From Mastigias papua (Eukaryota; Cnidaria; Scyphozoa; Rhizostomeae; Mastigiidae): a stretch of 64,000 nt of DNA. Numbering within the stretch: position 1 is the stretch's first letter; each line of letters starts with the position of its first letter. Position numbers and translations under genes: made by a program. The notes under the pieces are model-generated. The model worked only from the letters and a program-made list of their open reading frames with translations. It did not search any database and was not told the origin of the DNA. The stretch is taken from assembly GCA_964019165.1 (NCBI GenBank), contig OZ025270.1:6798644-6862643 (forward strand). Reading direction: 5' to 3'. This document shows, in pieces, positions 24,300-35,230 of this stretch.

Positions 24300-26257
24300 T
24301 TCTAGTGCTCAAGTGATGGAGATGTAATCGCGAGGATCCTATGAATTTTCAAAACAAAAGTTTGTTCACGCTTAGATAATAAGTAAAACGAAAATAGGTA
24401 ATCATTTCTTGGCCTGGTGCTGGACTGGAGGACGAAAACGTCAAGAAGAATGATTTTGAGCAGAGGTCGAAAGGTGAGCATCAACCAGTTGTATTGACAA
24501 ATATAATATTCTGCCTCTCTGTCGTATCCTAACAAACTCCTCTATTATGGGCAATGTCAGATTAGAGGAATGTGCGAAGAACATTTATCAAGATTGAATC
24601 CGACAAAAATAATATTTTCCCTCTTTAATAGACGCTCCATGCAAATTCCAAAAATTGTACGTTTTGAGTAAACTTACTTCTTTTATTGCATGATTCTCTC
24701 CAAGAAAAGTTCGTCGCCTAAAATCAATGAAATTTATAGACGCCCTGGGGGATAATTGCAGAAAAAATGGTAAGTACTTCCAGCAAGGTTAAGAAGTACT
24801 TTTGTAGATGATGAGAAAAAAGGTACGAATCTTGAAGCTAGTACATGTACATTCACAATCCTACACTTAATTTTTGAGAGAGACACGAGTTAACTTGTCT
24901 ACAGACTGGTTTACGCAAGAGGTTGAGAATGCTAAGAAGGTCAGGGTTTACTGCATAAGCCCCATTAGCCCTAAATGTGAACATGCGAGTTTGTGCCGTA
25001 AACCTCGACTAATCACGGGTGGGTATCGATGTCGAGAAGTGAAAACGGTTTGATATTTCTGGCATTGCAAACCAAGGAAATGACGCGATTAGCGAACTAG
25101 CGTATTGTTCCATCTACCAAAGTGAACATTCCAAGAAGAATACAGCGACTAAGGGCCTGTTGACATGGAGGTAGAGTCACCCTACCAGTAGAGCCACCTT
25201 CCTCTGTTGCTTTTCATCGTTGCATTTACATGTTAGGTAAGATCATCCTAGGGGTAGGGTCACCCTACTATCTAGGTAGAGTGGCCCTCCTAGGGGGGCT
25301 AGCTTGTTGTCTACTTAAGCCATGTAAATGCTCAAGGAAGGGTGACCCTGGGTGGAGAGCTCTCTCAGTCTACCTCGATTCGATCATAATGATGTGGTAG
25401 ACGAGGTGTCAGATGGCAATTGCAAAGCAGTTAAGAACGACAACAAAACCAAAACTGATGATTGCTACCCCACAAGACACTCATTTGCTACTTTAATGTT
25501 TACGAAGCTTTCAATGATATAGAAGCGCCAAAGATATCATTGGAAGCATTCGGACTCAATCAGAAAGAGGGCTAAATAAACTCCGCAAGAAACCATGACA
25601 GTTGCAGCTGGCACATTAAACTAGCCCTACCCCTAAGGTGACCCTAGCTTGTCGAGCTTGCATGTAAAGCAGGGCTATGTTTTGGCTTCTCTGGTAGGGT
25701 GACCCTTCTAGGAGGATGACCCTACCTCCATGTAAACAGGCCCTAAAATGGTACTCGTAACTGCAGGAACTCATTTTCATTTGAATACATGCATGCTGAA
25801 ATTTGCACTCATAGCAATGACAAAGCATACAAAAAAGAGCACACATGGGGAGACAGCAAAGCCATGGGAATCTACTTTCGTAAATTTGAGATAGATACCA
25901 TGGCTAGAGCATTGCCTGCCAGCCTTCCCCCCGATAACATACTCTTGCAATTGTCTATAATCATTCGCATTCGTTTTGCATAATGCAAATCGGTTTGAAA
26001 AGCAACGTAAATGAGGTCTATTTATCTAAATTAACATTGTGAAATACTTGACACGATAACTGAGACACTGCCAACTGTTTGCAATCTCTGTCTGATATCA
26101 ACATTCTGATATCAACATCATTCTATTCTCAATGGCCATTTATAAGATAGACAAGAATTGCACCTGCTTCCCTTTCTCTAAAATTTTCACTTCAGCTTAA
26201 TGAGAATCAAATACCGAGCATTAAGAGCGAAGGTAAACACAGCATAGTAAAGTACGT
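24300..26257. repeat. 5' flank of receptor pseudogene copy 1 (duplicated), carrying a Harbinger MITE
   Basis: Landmarks shared with the flanks of copies 2 and 3: AAGTACTTCCAGCAAGG (24,771; compare 35,321 and 48,549), the ACAATCCT(A/G) region near 24,855, and the final stretch CTGCTTCC...TCA.TTCAGCT.AATG (26,163-26,202). The TATAAAAT of the live copies reads CTCTAAAATTT here (about 26,175-26,186), so the core promoter seems damaged. Small frames such as 25,789-25,983 are not conserved between copies. Confidence 0.6.
25153..25743. mobile_element. PIF/Harbinger-type MITE, 591 bp, TAA duplication
   Basis: Left end GGGCCTGTTGACATGGAGGT; the right end is the inverted ACCTCCATGTAAACAGGCCC. TAA stands at 25,150-25,152 and 25,744-25,746. 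Subterminal regions repeat GGTAGGGTGACCCT-type words in both orientations. No transposase frame survives. Confidence 0.85.
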
Positions 26258-27220
26258 ATGAAACATTGGACAAGATGGCTAGCAGTAACAGTACTGGCAG
26301 TCACGATTGCTTAATCGAAAAGACTGGGACATATCGGATAATCTTGGTGCTTTTTGTGCTGCCATTACATATCATTCTTATTAAGATCATTGCAAAGGAT
26401 TTTCAGTTTAGTCTTCCTCGGCATTCAATATTGTTCTCCCTCTCTTTGGCAGATGCTACTCTGGTATGAGGATTGTGCCTTTCAGGATTGGTCGATACAG
26501 TTACAACATTGAAAGTGCATTCAACTGGCTGCGCAATTTATCGTGCTGTTTCAATTTTTATAGGTTCCTTAACATCAGTTGTTTGCACATTGTCCATCAC
26601 TGCATTATCCGTGGAGAGATACATTGCATGCATCCATAGCTTCTATCTTCATGACATTTTCAGAGTCAAGGCTACGCTATGGTTCACTTTTTGGATGGGC
26701 TACAGGACTACTATTGGAGATTATAGCCACCATCACTTGTCGCTTTGATGATGCTATGCTCATTCCGAATCCAAGTCCACTTCATTATTTATTTGTAATG
26801 ATTGTTATTCCATCATCAACTGTTATGTTTATCATACAAATTCGGCTGTATCTGTTCAGCAGAGAAAAAATTAACCAAGTTATTCCAGTTGGAGCATATG
26901 GTGTTGAACTAGAACTGGCTCATTACCGAAAGAAGAAATTCAAAGTTGCATTTATGGCTGGTATTGTCGCATTAGCTTTCTATGTATGTGTCATCCCGCT
27001 TACCGTTGTATTGCTTTATGAGCTACTTAGTGGTCGCTACATCTCATCTCCGACCAGGCCTATCTGCATTGGCTTATCATTCTGGAACAGTTCTGCAGAT
27101 CCACTGATTTATGGGTTTGGCATGGCTGACACAAGAAAAATGATACTTCGATACTTAAAGAGAATGAAACAATATCTCTACAATATACTACCTGCGAATG
27201 GCTGCCTATACTCTAAATAG
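26258..27220 (+). pseudogene. class A GPCR, copy 1, pseudogene
   Basis: Reads in register with the intact receptors at 36.3 and 49.5 kb but is broken. The codon for Cys80 (TGC in both paralogues) is TGA at 26,467-26,469, inside TM2. Two bases are missing near 26,662 (TTTTCAGAGTC against TTTTCACAGAGTC), shifting the frame in the second intracellular loop. The upstream part that encodes the first 15 residues of the paralogues has no in-frame ATG; the first is at 26,275, matching Met16. The second half (to 27,220) still reads cleanly through TM4-TM7, ending GCLYSK. The disruptions are few, so loss looks fairly recent. Readthrough or a truncated product cannot be excluded but is unlikely. Confidence 0.9.
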
Positions 27221-28070
27221 GTAAATAGTGGATAATAATGGACACTTTCATGACAAAATCGAACTTCATGACAAAATTCAAATCTCAAAGATATGGTAAT
27301 GAGACCAAGCCATTCTCTATACTTTAGATGTATTATGGCTGTTTACACAAGGGTGTTTCTAAAAGTTCTACGGTACAGTAGTTTGTAGGAACAGTCAAGA
27401 AGTTCAGGGTAAGTCCAATCTTTCACATATGTATTACGAGGATCGTATGCAAATCTCAATTCGGCTAGAAGGAATATAATTTACAGGAGTGCCAGCCATA
27501 TTCAGTTCTTTCAAACTTTGAAAGAATTGGTCTGATTTTCTTGAATATATCCCAGCAGTTGTCATCACAAGGTAAACAAACATGAAATTCTTACAGACGC
27601 AACTTAATCTACTGTCTCTTAAAAGGTATTCGTATTTCTCCTTTTTGTCTTTTTTACATTCTTCCTCTATTTATCTCGTGACCTACAGTTAGTTCAACAT
27701 GAAGAGGTTGTTATTTGTATCAATTGCGAGAAGATCAGGCCTTGGCCTTGAGCCGGTTTTCTGTTTCGGGTGACGGCAAGGGAGGGCAATCGTAGTAAAG
27801 TGTCTGTACAATCGGTTGAATAAACGTTGATGGATTTAGCAATACCGAATTACGTCCCAATATATAACGATTTAAGCATGCCGAATATCTAGGTACGATA
27901 TGCTTTGCTACTTGAAATTCTTAATTCTTCAATGAATTCATTCGCTGTCAGAAATTTGAACATACGGTTTCTAAGTATAGATTTGAAAGTGTTTTAAGAG
28001 AAGGGCCGAAGGGGTGTCGTGCGAAAATTCCCTGAATCGTCTGGAGAGCCCTTTTTGTGGATTAGAAAGG
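27221..28070. repeat. 3' flank of receptor copy 1, duplicated at 37,309-38,075
   Basis: Both flanks share GGATAATAATGGACACTTTC, AAATTCAAATCTCAAAGATA, CCATTCTCTATACTTTAGAT, GTTTACACAAGGGTGT, AAACGTTGATRGATTTAGCA and TACCGAATTACGTC in order. Homology fades near 27,950 here and 38,075 there. No gene. Confidence 0.8.
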
Positions 28071-28177
28071 TGGTTACTAAACGCCATGCTACAGACATTT
28101 GTTTGCTAATCCATACATGATTTATGACATATGTTAGGTAGCATAGCCTTCAAATTTTTAATAGGCTGATCACATCT

Positions 28178-28293
28178 ATTTTCTCCCAACCTAAGTGACC
28201 AATTATGATGCAGGATTCTCACCAGAAATGCACTACACAGCTACATTTAGGCCCATTTTTCATGCTGATTGGTTAACTAGGTTGGGAGAAAAC
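28178..28293. repeat. inverted repeat, 24-25-bp arms
   Basis: TTTTCTCCCAACCTAAGTGA and TTAACTAGGTTGGGAGAAAA (extending to ATTGG/CCAAT) face each other across about 65 bases. Could be the ends of a very small MITE or a transcribed hairpin. Confidence 0.55.
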
Positions 28294-29380
28294 AAATCAA
28301 TCTCAAACATTTTGGGGCTATGCACTCTTAGGAAGGTTTGCATATCTTTTGAGCATTACAACAAAAACCTGATCGCACTAGGACAAGGCGATTTATTCGA
28401 TTTAATAATCCAGGTAATAATAGATACCTCTTCATATGCTGGGACCGTACGATAGATCGATTCCACTTTTAGCTTCTGGGAGAACTGAATCCATGCTAGT
28501 ATAGAGAAAAGTTGTTTTCTGTGGGCAGTGAGAGATTTTTGAGTACGAGGTGCACGTTGCTACATCGAAGTTTGGAAATATTCTCATATAGGTTCAAATA
28601 AGATCTTTTTTACATAATTCCAGAAACTACGTCTTAATTCTGTGAAGTGGTCGAAGTGTGACTATCACAGTGCCCCCTCCCGGAACCATAGATCGCAAAA
28701 GTTTGGCCACGAACTTTATTTCGGCAGCGAGAGTGCTTTCATTTGAGATATGTCATCACCGATTTTAATTTGCTTCGATTGCAAGTTTTCGTTCTTTCAT
28801 CAAACCTTTAGAATTCTGCAAGTATATCGTTCACGAGATCGTACTTTTCTTTGAAGCATTCGTAGGCAAGATCGCCCAAATCGTCGATATTCTCAGCATT
28901 AACTTTGCTTTTGTCCAGGTGGACATGGAAAAAAGAATTTGTTGTTATATATCAGAATTTATTTGACTTCATCAAATTTTGTAACAGCAATATAGTCATA
29001 TCATAAAAAGCTTAAGTCAACAATACAAGAAGTGTGGCCTTTCTAAACAGCAACAGCAATAGCAACAACAAGTCTAAAACAATAAAAACAATAAGAAGTC
29101 CAGTTCATTTCCATAAGAATGAAACTGGCAAATCACTTCCAACAATATCTGCCATAGAGAAGTCTTGATTTGCTTCTGACAGTTTGACCATAGGTTTAAT
29201 TAATGGTTCCCCCAGGTTTTCGTAATCGATAACTTCATTTTGTTCATCAACCGCAAATTCACTACACTTCATTTCATTTCATTTTATATTCTATCATATT
29301 CACACACATAATCTTATCATCTTCTAAGTATGTATAATTATATAGATACATATTGATACTTATTAAACATTGATAGCTCT
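28294..29380. other. no supported gene
   Basis: Nothing recognised except CAA-rich and CAT-rich short runs near 29,046-29,075 and 29,262-29,285. Confidence 0.4.
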
Positions 29381-29399
29381 AAAACTCGCAGTTTGTTAA

Positions 29400-30390
29400 A
29401 TACGTCCAAATAATCACAGATGCCTTTTAGACAAAACTGTAGTATTTCGTAATTTGTATCTTTCACTTCTAATGTTCCTTGACAAGTTTTCATCTTAGAT
29501 TCCAGATCTTATATTACAGTCTCCCTTTCAAATTGTCGTGGCAGAGATCATTTATTATTTTGTAGATCACCACTGCCCTATTAAAATTGTATTAAATTTG
29601 AGACTGAGAGCCAATTACAACTCCACTCGTCCTTTAGTCTGGAGCCTTCTGTTAGTGTCAGTGTTCTAGTTAGTAGACATTGCTGACAATCAAGCTGTGC
29701 TCTTGAAAAACTGCCCCACAGTTCATCACTGCATCTCAGGTGACTTTCAAGCAGTGCCTTGTACACCTGTTCAATTTACATAGCGGTAGTATGTTCTTCA
29801 CTTGCCGCATGACCGAGAGAGCATTTTGAATTTTACCTGTCAGATTTTAATATTGTTCGTTCCATTCAGGTTTTCGTCAACCGTAATTCCAAGGTAAGTA
29901 ACCCTTTCGGCTCTTTTGATTGGTTCTCCATTTATATTCACCTATAGTGGACCAAGAATACGGTTGGTCTGTCCTTTATGACCAACAATTATAGATACTG
30001 TTTTATCAGAGTTCAAACGAAGCATACTTTGCCGTAATCATTCTGCAATACTGGCAACCTCAGCTTTTAGATCGTCACACAGATCGTCCACATCTTCGGC
30101 AGAACAGGTAACACTATTTTCATCCGCATATGTGTTTGAGGTGCATTTTTTGAGGCACTGCTCAAAATCATTGACATACAAAATGAAAAGAAGAGGCCCC
30201 AAACACTAACCCTGAGGGATACCGCAATGAACAGCTTGTAGGCTTAATCTACGGCAATTTATTTGTCAGTATAGTTCTCTGCTAGTTAAATACGATGTGA
30301 GCGACCGAAAAAATGTCCCTACCATCCCACATTTAGTTAGTTCTGATAGAGTGATAGAAGAATCCCTTGTACGTTCCTTCTAAGCTACCT
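29400..30390 (-). mobile_element. LINE (jockey/CR1-like) polymerase relic, mutated active site
   Basis: On the minus strand from about 30,390: an LTKCGMVGTFFRSLTSYLTS block, then AVHCGIPQG, a TAG stop, and CLGPLLFILYVNDFEQCL (motif B region). Motif C reads TYADENS where active enzymes have YADD. Next come LRLNSDKTVSIIVGHKGQ and RVTYLGITVDENLN, then YKALLESHLRCSDELWGS and GSRLKDEWSCNWLSVSNLIQ (29,766-29,581). The order and spacing are those of one LINE ORF2, 5'-truncated near motif A. The internal stop and the D-to-E change in the catalytic pair show it is inactive. Confidence 0.85.
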
Positions 30391-30559
30391 ATACAAGAGT
30401 TCGTTTGGCTTACTACTATTCAACCAATCAAACTAAAATAGTTAAAACTGTACACAACGCTCTCAATAATAAGGCATAACTCTATATGAAAGAACTGTCC
30501 CTTGAGCTATCAGACACCCATACAAAGAGCTGTGTAATTTTTCAACTGACTTGTACATC
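30391..30559. other. spacer between opposing LINE relics
   Basis: No motif recognised between the minus-strand LINE and the plus-strand fragment that follows. Confidence 0.4.
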
Positions 30560-30870
30560 CTCTGTTTAAGGACCTCTATGGGTTAAAAGAGGTTTGGATA
30601 TAGAATGGTGTGTTAGACGAGGCTAAAAGAGTCAGAACGTACTTGACGTTCAAAAGTTTAATTTATCAATCTCTCTATGAGTGCTCTTGGTATATTTGGT
30701 AGATCATCTGATTCCTTTTCATCGAAGCTGAAAGATTTGCACTTTGACAATGCGCATCAACAGCAGATCATTATGAAAGGATCAAGCATTGCCATAAGAT
30801 GCATCTATTACATTTTCTGTAGACGAAACAAATATTGGCCAGGTCCGGAGTTACACGAATTTTAGCTGCT
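30560..30870 (+). mobile_element. R2-like (zinc-finger) LINE, C-terminal fragment, copy 3
   Basis: The frame 30,677-30,865 reads SALGIFGRSSDSFSSKLKDL and ends SSIAIRCIYYIFCRRNKYWP GPELHEF. This is the same tail as the minus-strand copies at 18.7 kb (LGIFGTSSNSLL ... FCTRNRPW) and 17.6 kb. Only the last ~65 residues are readable. Confidence 0.75.
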
Positions 30871-31010
30871 TTAATTGTACGTTCACTGCCTCTATCACAT
30901 TGTCGCACTGAACATTGCTATCTCACAAAAATGTCACTTCTTCGTTTTCCATTGCTCCTTCTGGGACATGCTGATACCATCATTTTTCCATGAACTCGCA
31001 CCCAATCTTT

Positions 31011-31680
31011 CTACACAGGTCTCAATAGACTTCTATGCGACATTGTTGCACCGACGTTTGTATTCCTTCTAACCAATTTCTCACATCTACTAACTGCTCT
31101 ATAGTTTACCCTTTTCCAACATGACCTGCACAACGGACTTTCACTCATTCTATCGCTGTAGTGTTTCACATACTTTTTCCTGATAGCCTGTTCCTTGCAG
31201 CACACAGCAACGCTTTGGTTCTTCCTTTTGTACAACCTGTCAACGTAACTTTTCAGGAGCAACATTTTCGTTACTTCCCTGGATTTCCTATCGATATCCT
31301 TCAATTCACTCTCTTTCCAATACAGTTTCCTGCCCATACCTAAATATAACCACTGGTCATACATTTATTGTAATTATTTTTTGTTTTTCCCATTCACTTC
31401 TGATTTAAGTACCAATCTGAGCCTTCGTTTACATTTCTTACTGGTTTATTCTTTCATTTCTTTCTATCTGATTTTATCCAGTTCAACAATAAATAAATAC
31501 ATATACCTTTCCTTTTCAACTTCTTTCATTACTTCACCATTTGGCAACGTTATTCCTTCACATCTAGCTACTCTTCCTCATCCCGATTTCTACACAAAGG
31601 ACATGAACAGTCCTCGCAAGTGTTTCTCTCTGCACTTCGCCCTTAGGAAACTCAGTGTTGTTTTATAATGGGGAAGACTT
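31011..31680 (-). mobile_element. LINE 3' fragment (KESELKDIDRKSR type)
   Basis: Minus-strand readings contain a degraded EVEKE..YKYLGIVELDKIK-like block (about 31,545-31,470), then GMGRKLYWKESELKDIDRKS and a LKSYVDRLYKRKNQ segment (31,364-31,190). This pattern (WKESELKDIDRKSRK ... GALHPKSDVDRLY ... KR) belongs to the post-RT region of a LINE group common in cnidarians and fish. Many frameshifts. A shorter related fragment lies at 43,215-43,500 in the same orientation, directly before duplicated block D, just as this one precedes block C, so it is part of the duplicated unit. Confidence 0.72.
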
Positions 31681-31689
31681 TTCTTACCC

Positions 31690-34330
31690 ACTACTGATAC
31701 TTTCCTATCTTTTCATAGTTCCAATAGTCAAGGTTGTATACAATTGAATTGTTACGTAGATAGATAGGCACTACACAAAAACAACACTGAAATACATAGA
31801 TTTTTGCATGAAATCTATGGAAGTTATGCGAACGAGATTATAGACCAGCGCGAAAATTGGAATGTTAAGTAGGTTTGAAATGGAATTGAATGTTAGACTG
31901 TATCGAACACAGTAGGAATATATCTTTGTTTGTCCTTTCTACACCATCTTGAAACTTGTGTCAAGATTGTTTTCAAACGGTATAGACCGGATAATGATTC
32001 TGACGGTCAGTTCTGGAGTCCATTCTCAAGGTTTGACAGTAAGTCCAGGATAGAGCTCATATATGCTTCTGACTCATCACATGTTCAGTATTTCGAAAAG
32101 AGGGCTACATTAAGGCGGAATGCTCATTCAAATGATTACCATACTGCAATTATCTGCAGTGCATAAGTTGTATTAATTCAACAGAGAGAAAAAGCACAAA
32201 CATGTGGATGCAATGTCGATGTCATTACGCAGCAAAATAGCATTTAAAATACATTCATCAACGAGAAGCTTACGCTGATCATCAAGCAAGCACAGTTCAA
32301 TTATTGCTCAATTACGTGACTTTATTTCTTTTGAGATCTAAATATGTTTTCAAGCTAACATTCTCTACTTGCTTCTCTAAACTCAAACTATACTTGAATT
32401 TGTGGGAAGGCAACCAGATGAATTTAAAATATTCATCTGCTTCACGCCGATAGAAACGCTAGCGCTGTGAAAGGAAGTAAAATGTGGAAGGTTCTTGGGC
32501 AAAACAGAAAAGCAGATGCACCATAAGCCCTGTTTACACTACACAAACTAACCTAGGTTCGCCCTAGGTTAAAACTAACCTAGGTTAGTTTTTTGTAATG
32601 TAAACGCAAACTAACCTAGGTTCGCCCCAGGTTAGGTCAACCCACTTTTAGAGGTGGGTTCGCCCTAGGTCGAACCTAGGTTAGTTTTGTTAAAGTGTAG
32701 TGTAAACACAAACCTGGGGCGAAGCGGGGTTAGTTTCTCCTCTAAGCATGCCTAGTAATAGAATTGGCAGGTAAGTTTCAACACAACAGATGAATTCATT
32801 CGATGCTTATCAAATTTCAGTCTTGTACCTGTCATTTAAATATGATTGATGCAAACAAATATTGATATAGTTGCTACTTGGGAAGAAATTGGAGTTTTGG
32901 CATTAATTAAAATCCTAGGTGCTCATCTTAGCTATAGTTGTTCTTCTTATCTCAAAGTGAGTTACTATGGTCATTAGTTCCCATATAAGCATCAATCTGC
33001 CTAATTGAATACTCAGAATTTAGTTATTTACAAAGTGTCCGCCATATTGCTTTTACTTCAGCCTTAGTTTTGTGATCTGCACATGCGTTGATGAAAACTA
33101 ACCTGGGTTCGCCCCAGATTGCGTTTACACTACAAAATCTCGTTGCACTAGTGTAAACGCGGCTTCAACTAACCTGGGTTAGTTTTAATCTGGGGCGAAC
33201 CCAGGTTAGTTTGTGTAGTGTAAACAGGGCTATAGAGATTTTAGCAAAACATTTGATATGTGATAGACTGTAGATCTTTGAATTGAACTTGAAGTGCGTT
33301 TCAATGATAATCTTCTGTACAAAAGTTGCCCTAGATTAGCAAAATGATTAATTATCATTGAGGAATTTCAGCTGCATACCTAATCTTATGTAATGTTTAG
33401 TGCTTTAAATATGATGCTCATTTCGACGAAGAGACAGAATAAAGCAGCCTATAAACTAAAACAGCCAATAAAGTTTGCGGTGAGCATGTTAATTCCAGAT
33501 TCAAATGGATTCAGGACGCTCAGTAGTAGCGTTTAATACATGAAGATTGCTTTTCAGTTTAATGATTATTTAATGCACAAAAGTAACAATCCTGTAATAT
33601 TAATATTTTTAGTTCTTGCTAGAGTAGCAGGAATAGAACTTAAACATCAATGTCTCAATGGCCTTCATTGCCTTGGTCGAATGTTAAAAAGTGTTAGTTT
33701 CTTAACTTGTTCTGCACTGGCAATACAACTGGTTTAGCTCTGGTTCATTGAAAGTTTTATTGCAACAGGCTAAATTGTGCAGCTGACATTGCAGATTCAC
33801 GACAGTTGCCATGCGTCTTAGAAAACTTTGCGACTTTTTATCCCTACATTCTACATTCATCCCTCTCCTTCCTGCAAGTAATGTTGTTTGTTGAGAGCAG
33901 TACAAGCAAGTATGGAAAAATTACACCTGCGTAACAACTTCAAGTTTGGCATAGATGAGACTGCATTGTCCCAAGGTGGGATGGACTGTGTACAGGGCGT
34001 CAGGATGAATAGGCTGAAAGGAATATGGTTTTGTATTGTACTTTTGTAAGTGTCACAAGAATATTTGGCGGGTATTGCAGGTTTGCACGGTTTGAACAGA
34101 AGTTCTAAAGCGCTATTTTGACTTCCGGTTGCCTATATCAAGACTGAATTGTAAGAATGCATCTATTCAAAGTGTCTTGCCCCTTCTCTATACATCATCT
34201 ATACTTTTCTTTTGATGGGAAATTGGATAGCATGACTAAGACATCTGGAAGCAAACTCAGCTTTATAATTAAAATAAATCGCACAAACAATGGGTCCGTA
34301 CAAACAAACACTTGGTGTGAATAAATCCAC
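31690..34330. repeat. duplicated non-coding block, copy C, upstream of receptor copy 2
   Basis: Aligns with block D (43,497-45,720) over nearly its whole length: CCAATAGTCAAGGTTGTATA (31,721; 43,518), GGAAGTTA(T/A)GCGAA, CTCATATATGCTTCTGACTC (32,057; 44,468), TTATCTGCAGTGCATAA, CTTACGCTGATCATCAAGCA, GGACGCTCAGTAGTAGCGTT (33,517; 45,271), and GACTAAGACATCTGGAAGCA (34,234; 45,612). Relative to D it contains an extra Harbinger-like MITE (32,526-33,231). More distant matches join it to blocks A and B. No conserved reading frame. Confidence 0.82.
32526..33231. mobile_element. Harbinger-like MITE, 706 bp, ATA duplication
   Basis: Left end AGCCCTGTTTACACTACACA, right end TGTGTAGTGTAAACAGGGCT: exact inverted repeats that continue with AACTAACC(T)AGGTT. 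ATA flanks both ends (32,523-32,525 and 33,232-33,234). Absent from the homologous block D, which confirms insertion. The interior contains several AACCTAGGTTCGCC(C)TAGG palindromes and nested copies of the TTTACACTAC word. A 3-bp duplication and the GGGC/TTTACAC end style suggest PIF/Harbinger, although ATA is not the canonical TWA. Confidence 0.8.
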
Positions 34331-34997
34331 TATAGCTCAAAAAGGGGGGATCCTAATTGTAGCAAAACAGAGCAGTCAATAAACTCTCCAAACTCTATTG
34401 ATTAACATTACTTTGACTGGAGTGTTATGTGCTAATTTGAAGACTACTACAAAAACAGCCTGAAAATCTGATAAAATAATCTTGTCTCGAGGTTTGAGGC
34501 CGATTAGCTTATTCTATTGTATAGAAATGCTAATTTTAAATGACTTACATATATGAAGCTTACCAACTTACAGACTTACTTTGCGTATTTACTTACTTAA
34601 TAGTAAAGATAATCTCATGGCATACAGACTTGCAATACTGCAATAAATAGCGCAAGCAACAATGTACGATACAAAGCTAAAATATGTTATCTAATTAATA
34701 TTTCTATGCTTTAATAAGCTCCTGTCAGTCCTGGCAACAGTAATGAAACCTCAGAACATTGGAATAATAATAAAGCTTCACCATTAGTCTGTAGCCAAGT
34801 TGCAGGTAATGAACAGTGACAACTTCCTCAGTTGCATAGATGAAAACACCATAAATCAAGTATGAGCAAAAGCAAGTAATTACGTACACACATGCGCACA
34901 TACAAACAAATGAAAAAATAAAGAAGTGCGATTTCGAACAGAACAGATAAGAAGTATGAGCAGCAAACAGTGGCATTAAAAATTCTCATAATAGTCC

Positions 34998-35160
34998 ATG
35001 TAGCAGGAAATAGCGGGAGCATTTTTGAGGCATACTGAAAGCTTTTTTCGTCCGAAACTCTTCAGAGCATGAAACGTCACATAACGAACGAAAGTTGAGC
35101 CAAAATATGTAGCTAGGAGAGGATACACACGATATGGTGAATACTGCGTCCAGTCCGCCC
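34998..35160 (-). repeat. exon-like repeat of unknown origin, copy 1
   Basis: The minus-strand frame (35,194-34,976) reads DWTQYSPYRVYPLLATYFGS, then TFVRYVTFHALKSFGRKKLS. A plus-strand frame at 55,252-55,395 reads WTHYSSYHVYPHLAIYFGPP and RRYPTFLTLTSVGQKELFSM. The similarity is better in protein than in DNA and keeps one frame. A third, shorter copy is at 45,735-45,820 (-). This suggests a once-coding segment, either an exon of an unknown gene or an ORF piece of an unknown transposon. Not recognised. Confidence 0.5.
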
Positions 35161-35230
35161 GAGGATAATAGATGAATAGCCGTCCATTGGCCATGATTGG
35201 CCAATGGACGGCTATTCATCTATTATCCTC
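35161..35230. repeat. perfect palindrome, 33-bp arms, 4-base spacer
   Basis: 35,161-35,193 is the exact reverse complement of 35,198-35,230, with TGAT between. The arm holds GATGAATAGCCGTCCATTGG. It abuts the exon-like repeat. It would form a 33-bp hairpin if single-stranded. Confidence 0.95.

Noticed and set aside
29105..29272. 55-codon minus-strand frame beginning MKCSEFAVDEQNEV with fairly clean coding texture
   Set aside because: Too short, no motif, no splice evidence; may be a LINE or exon crumb.
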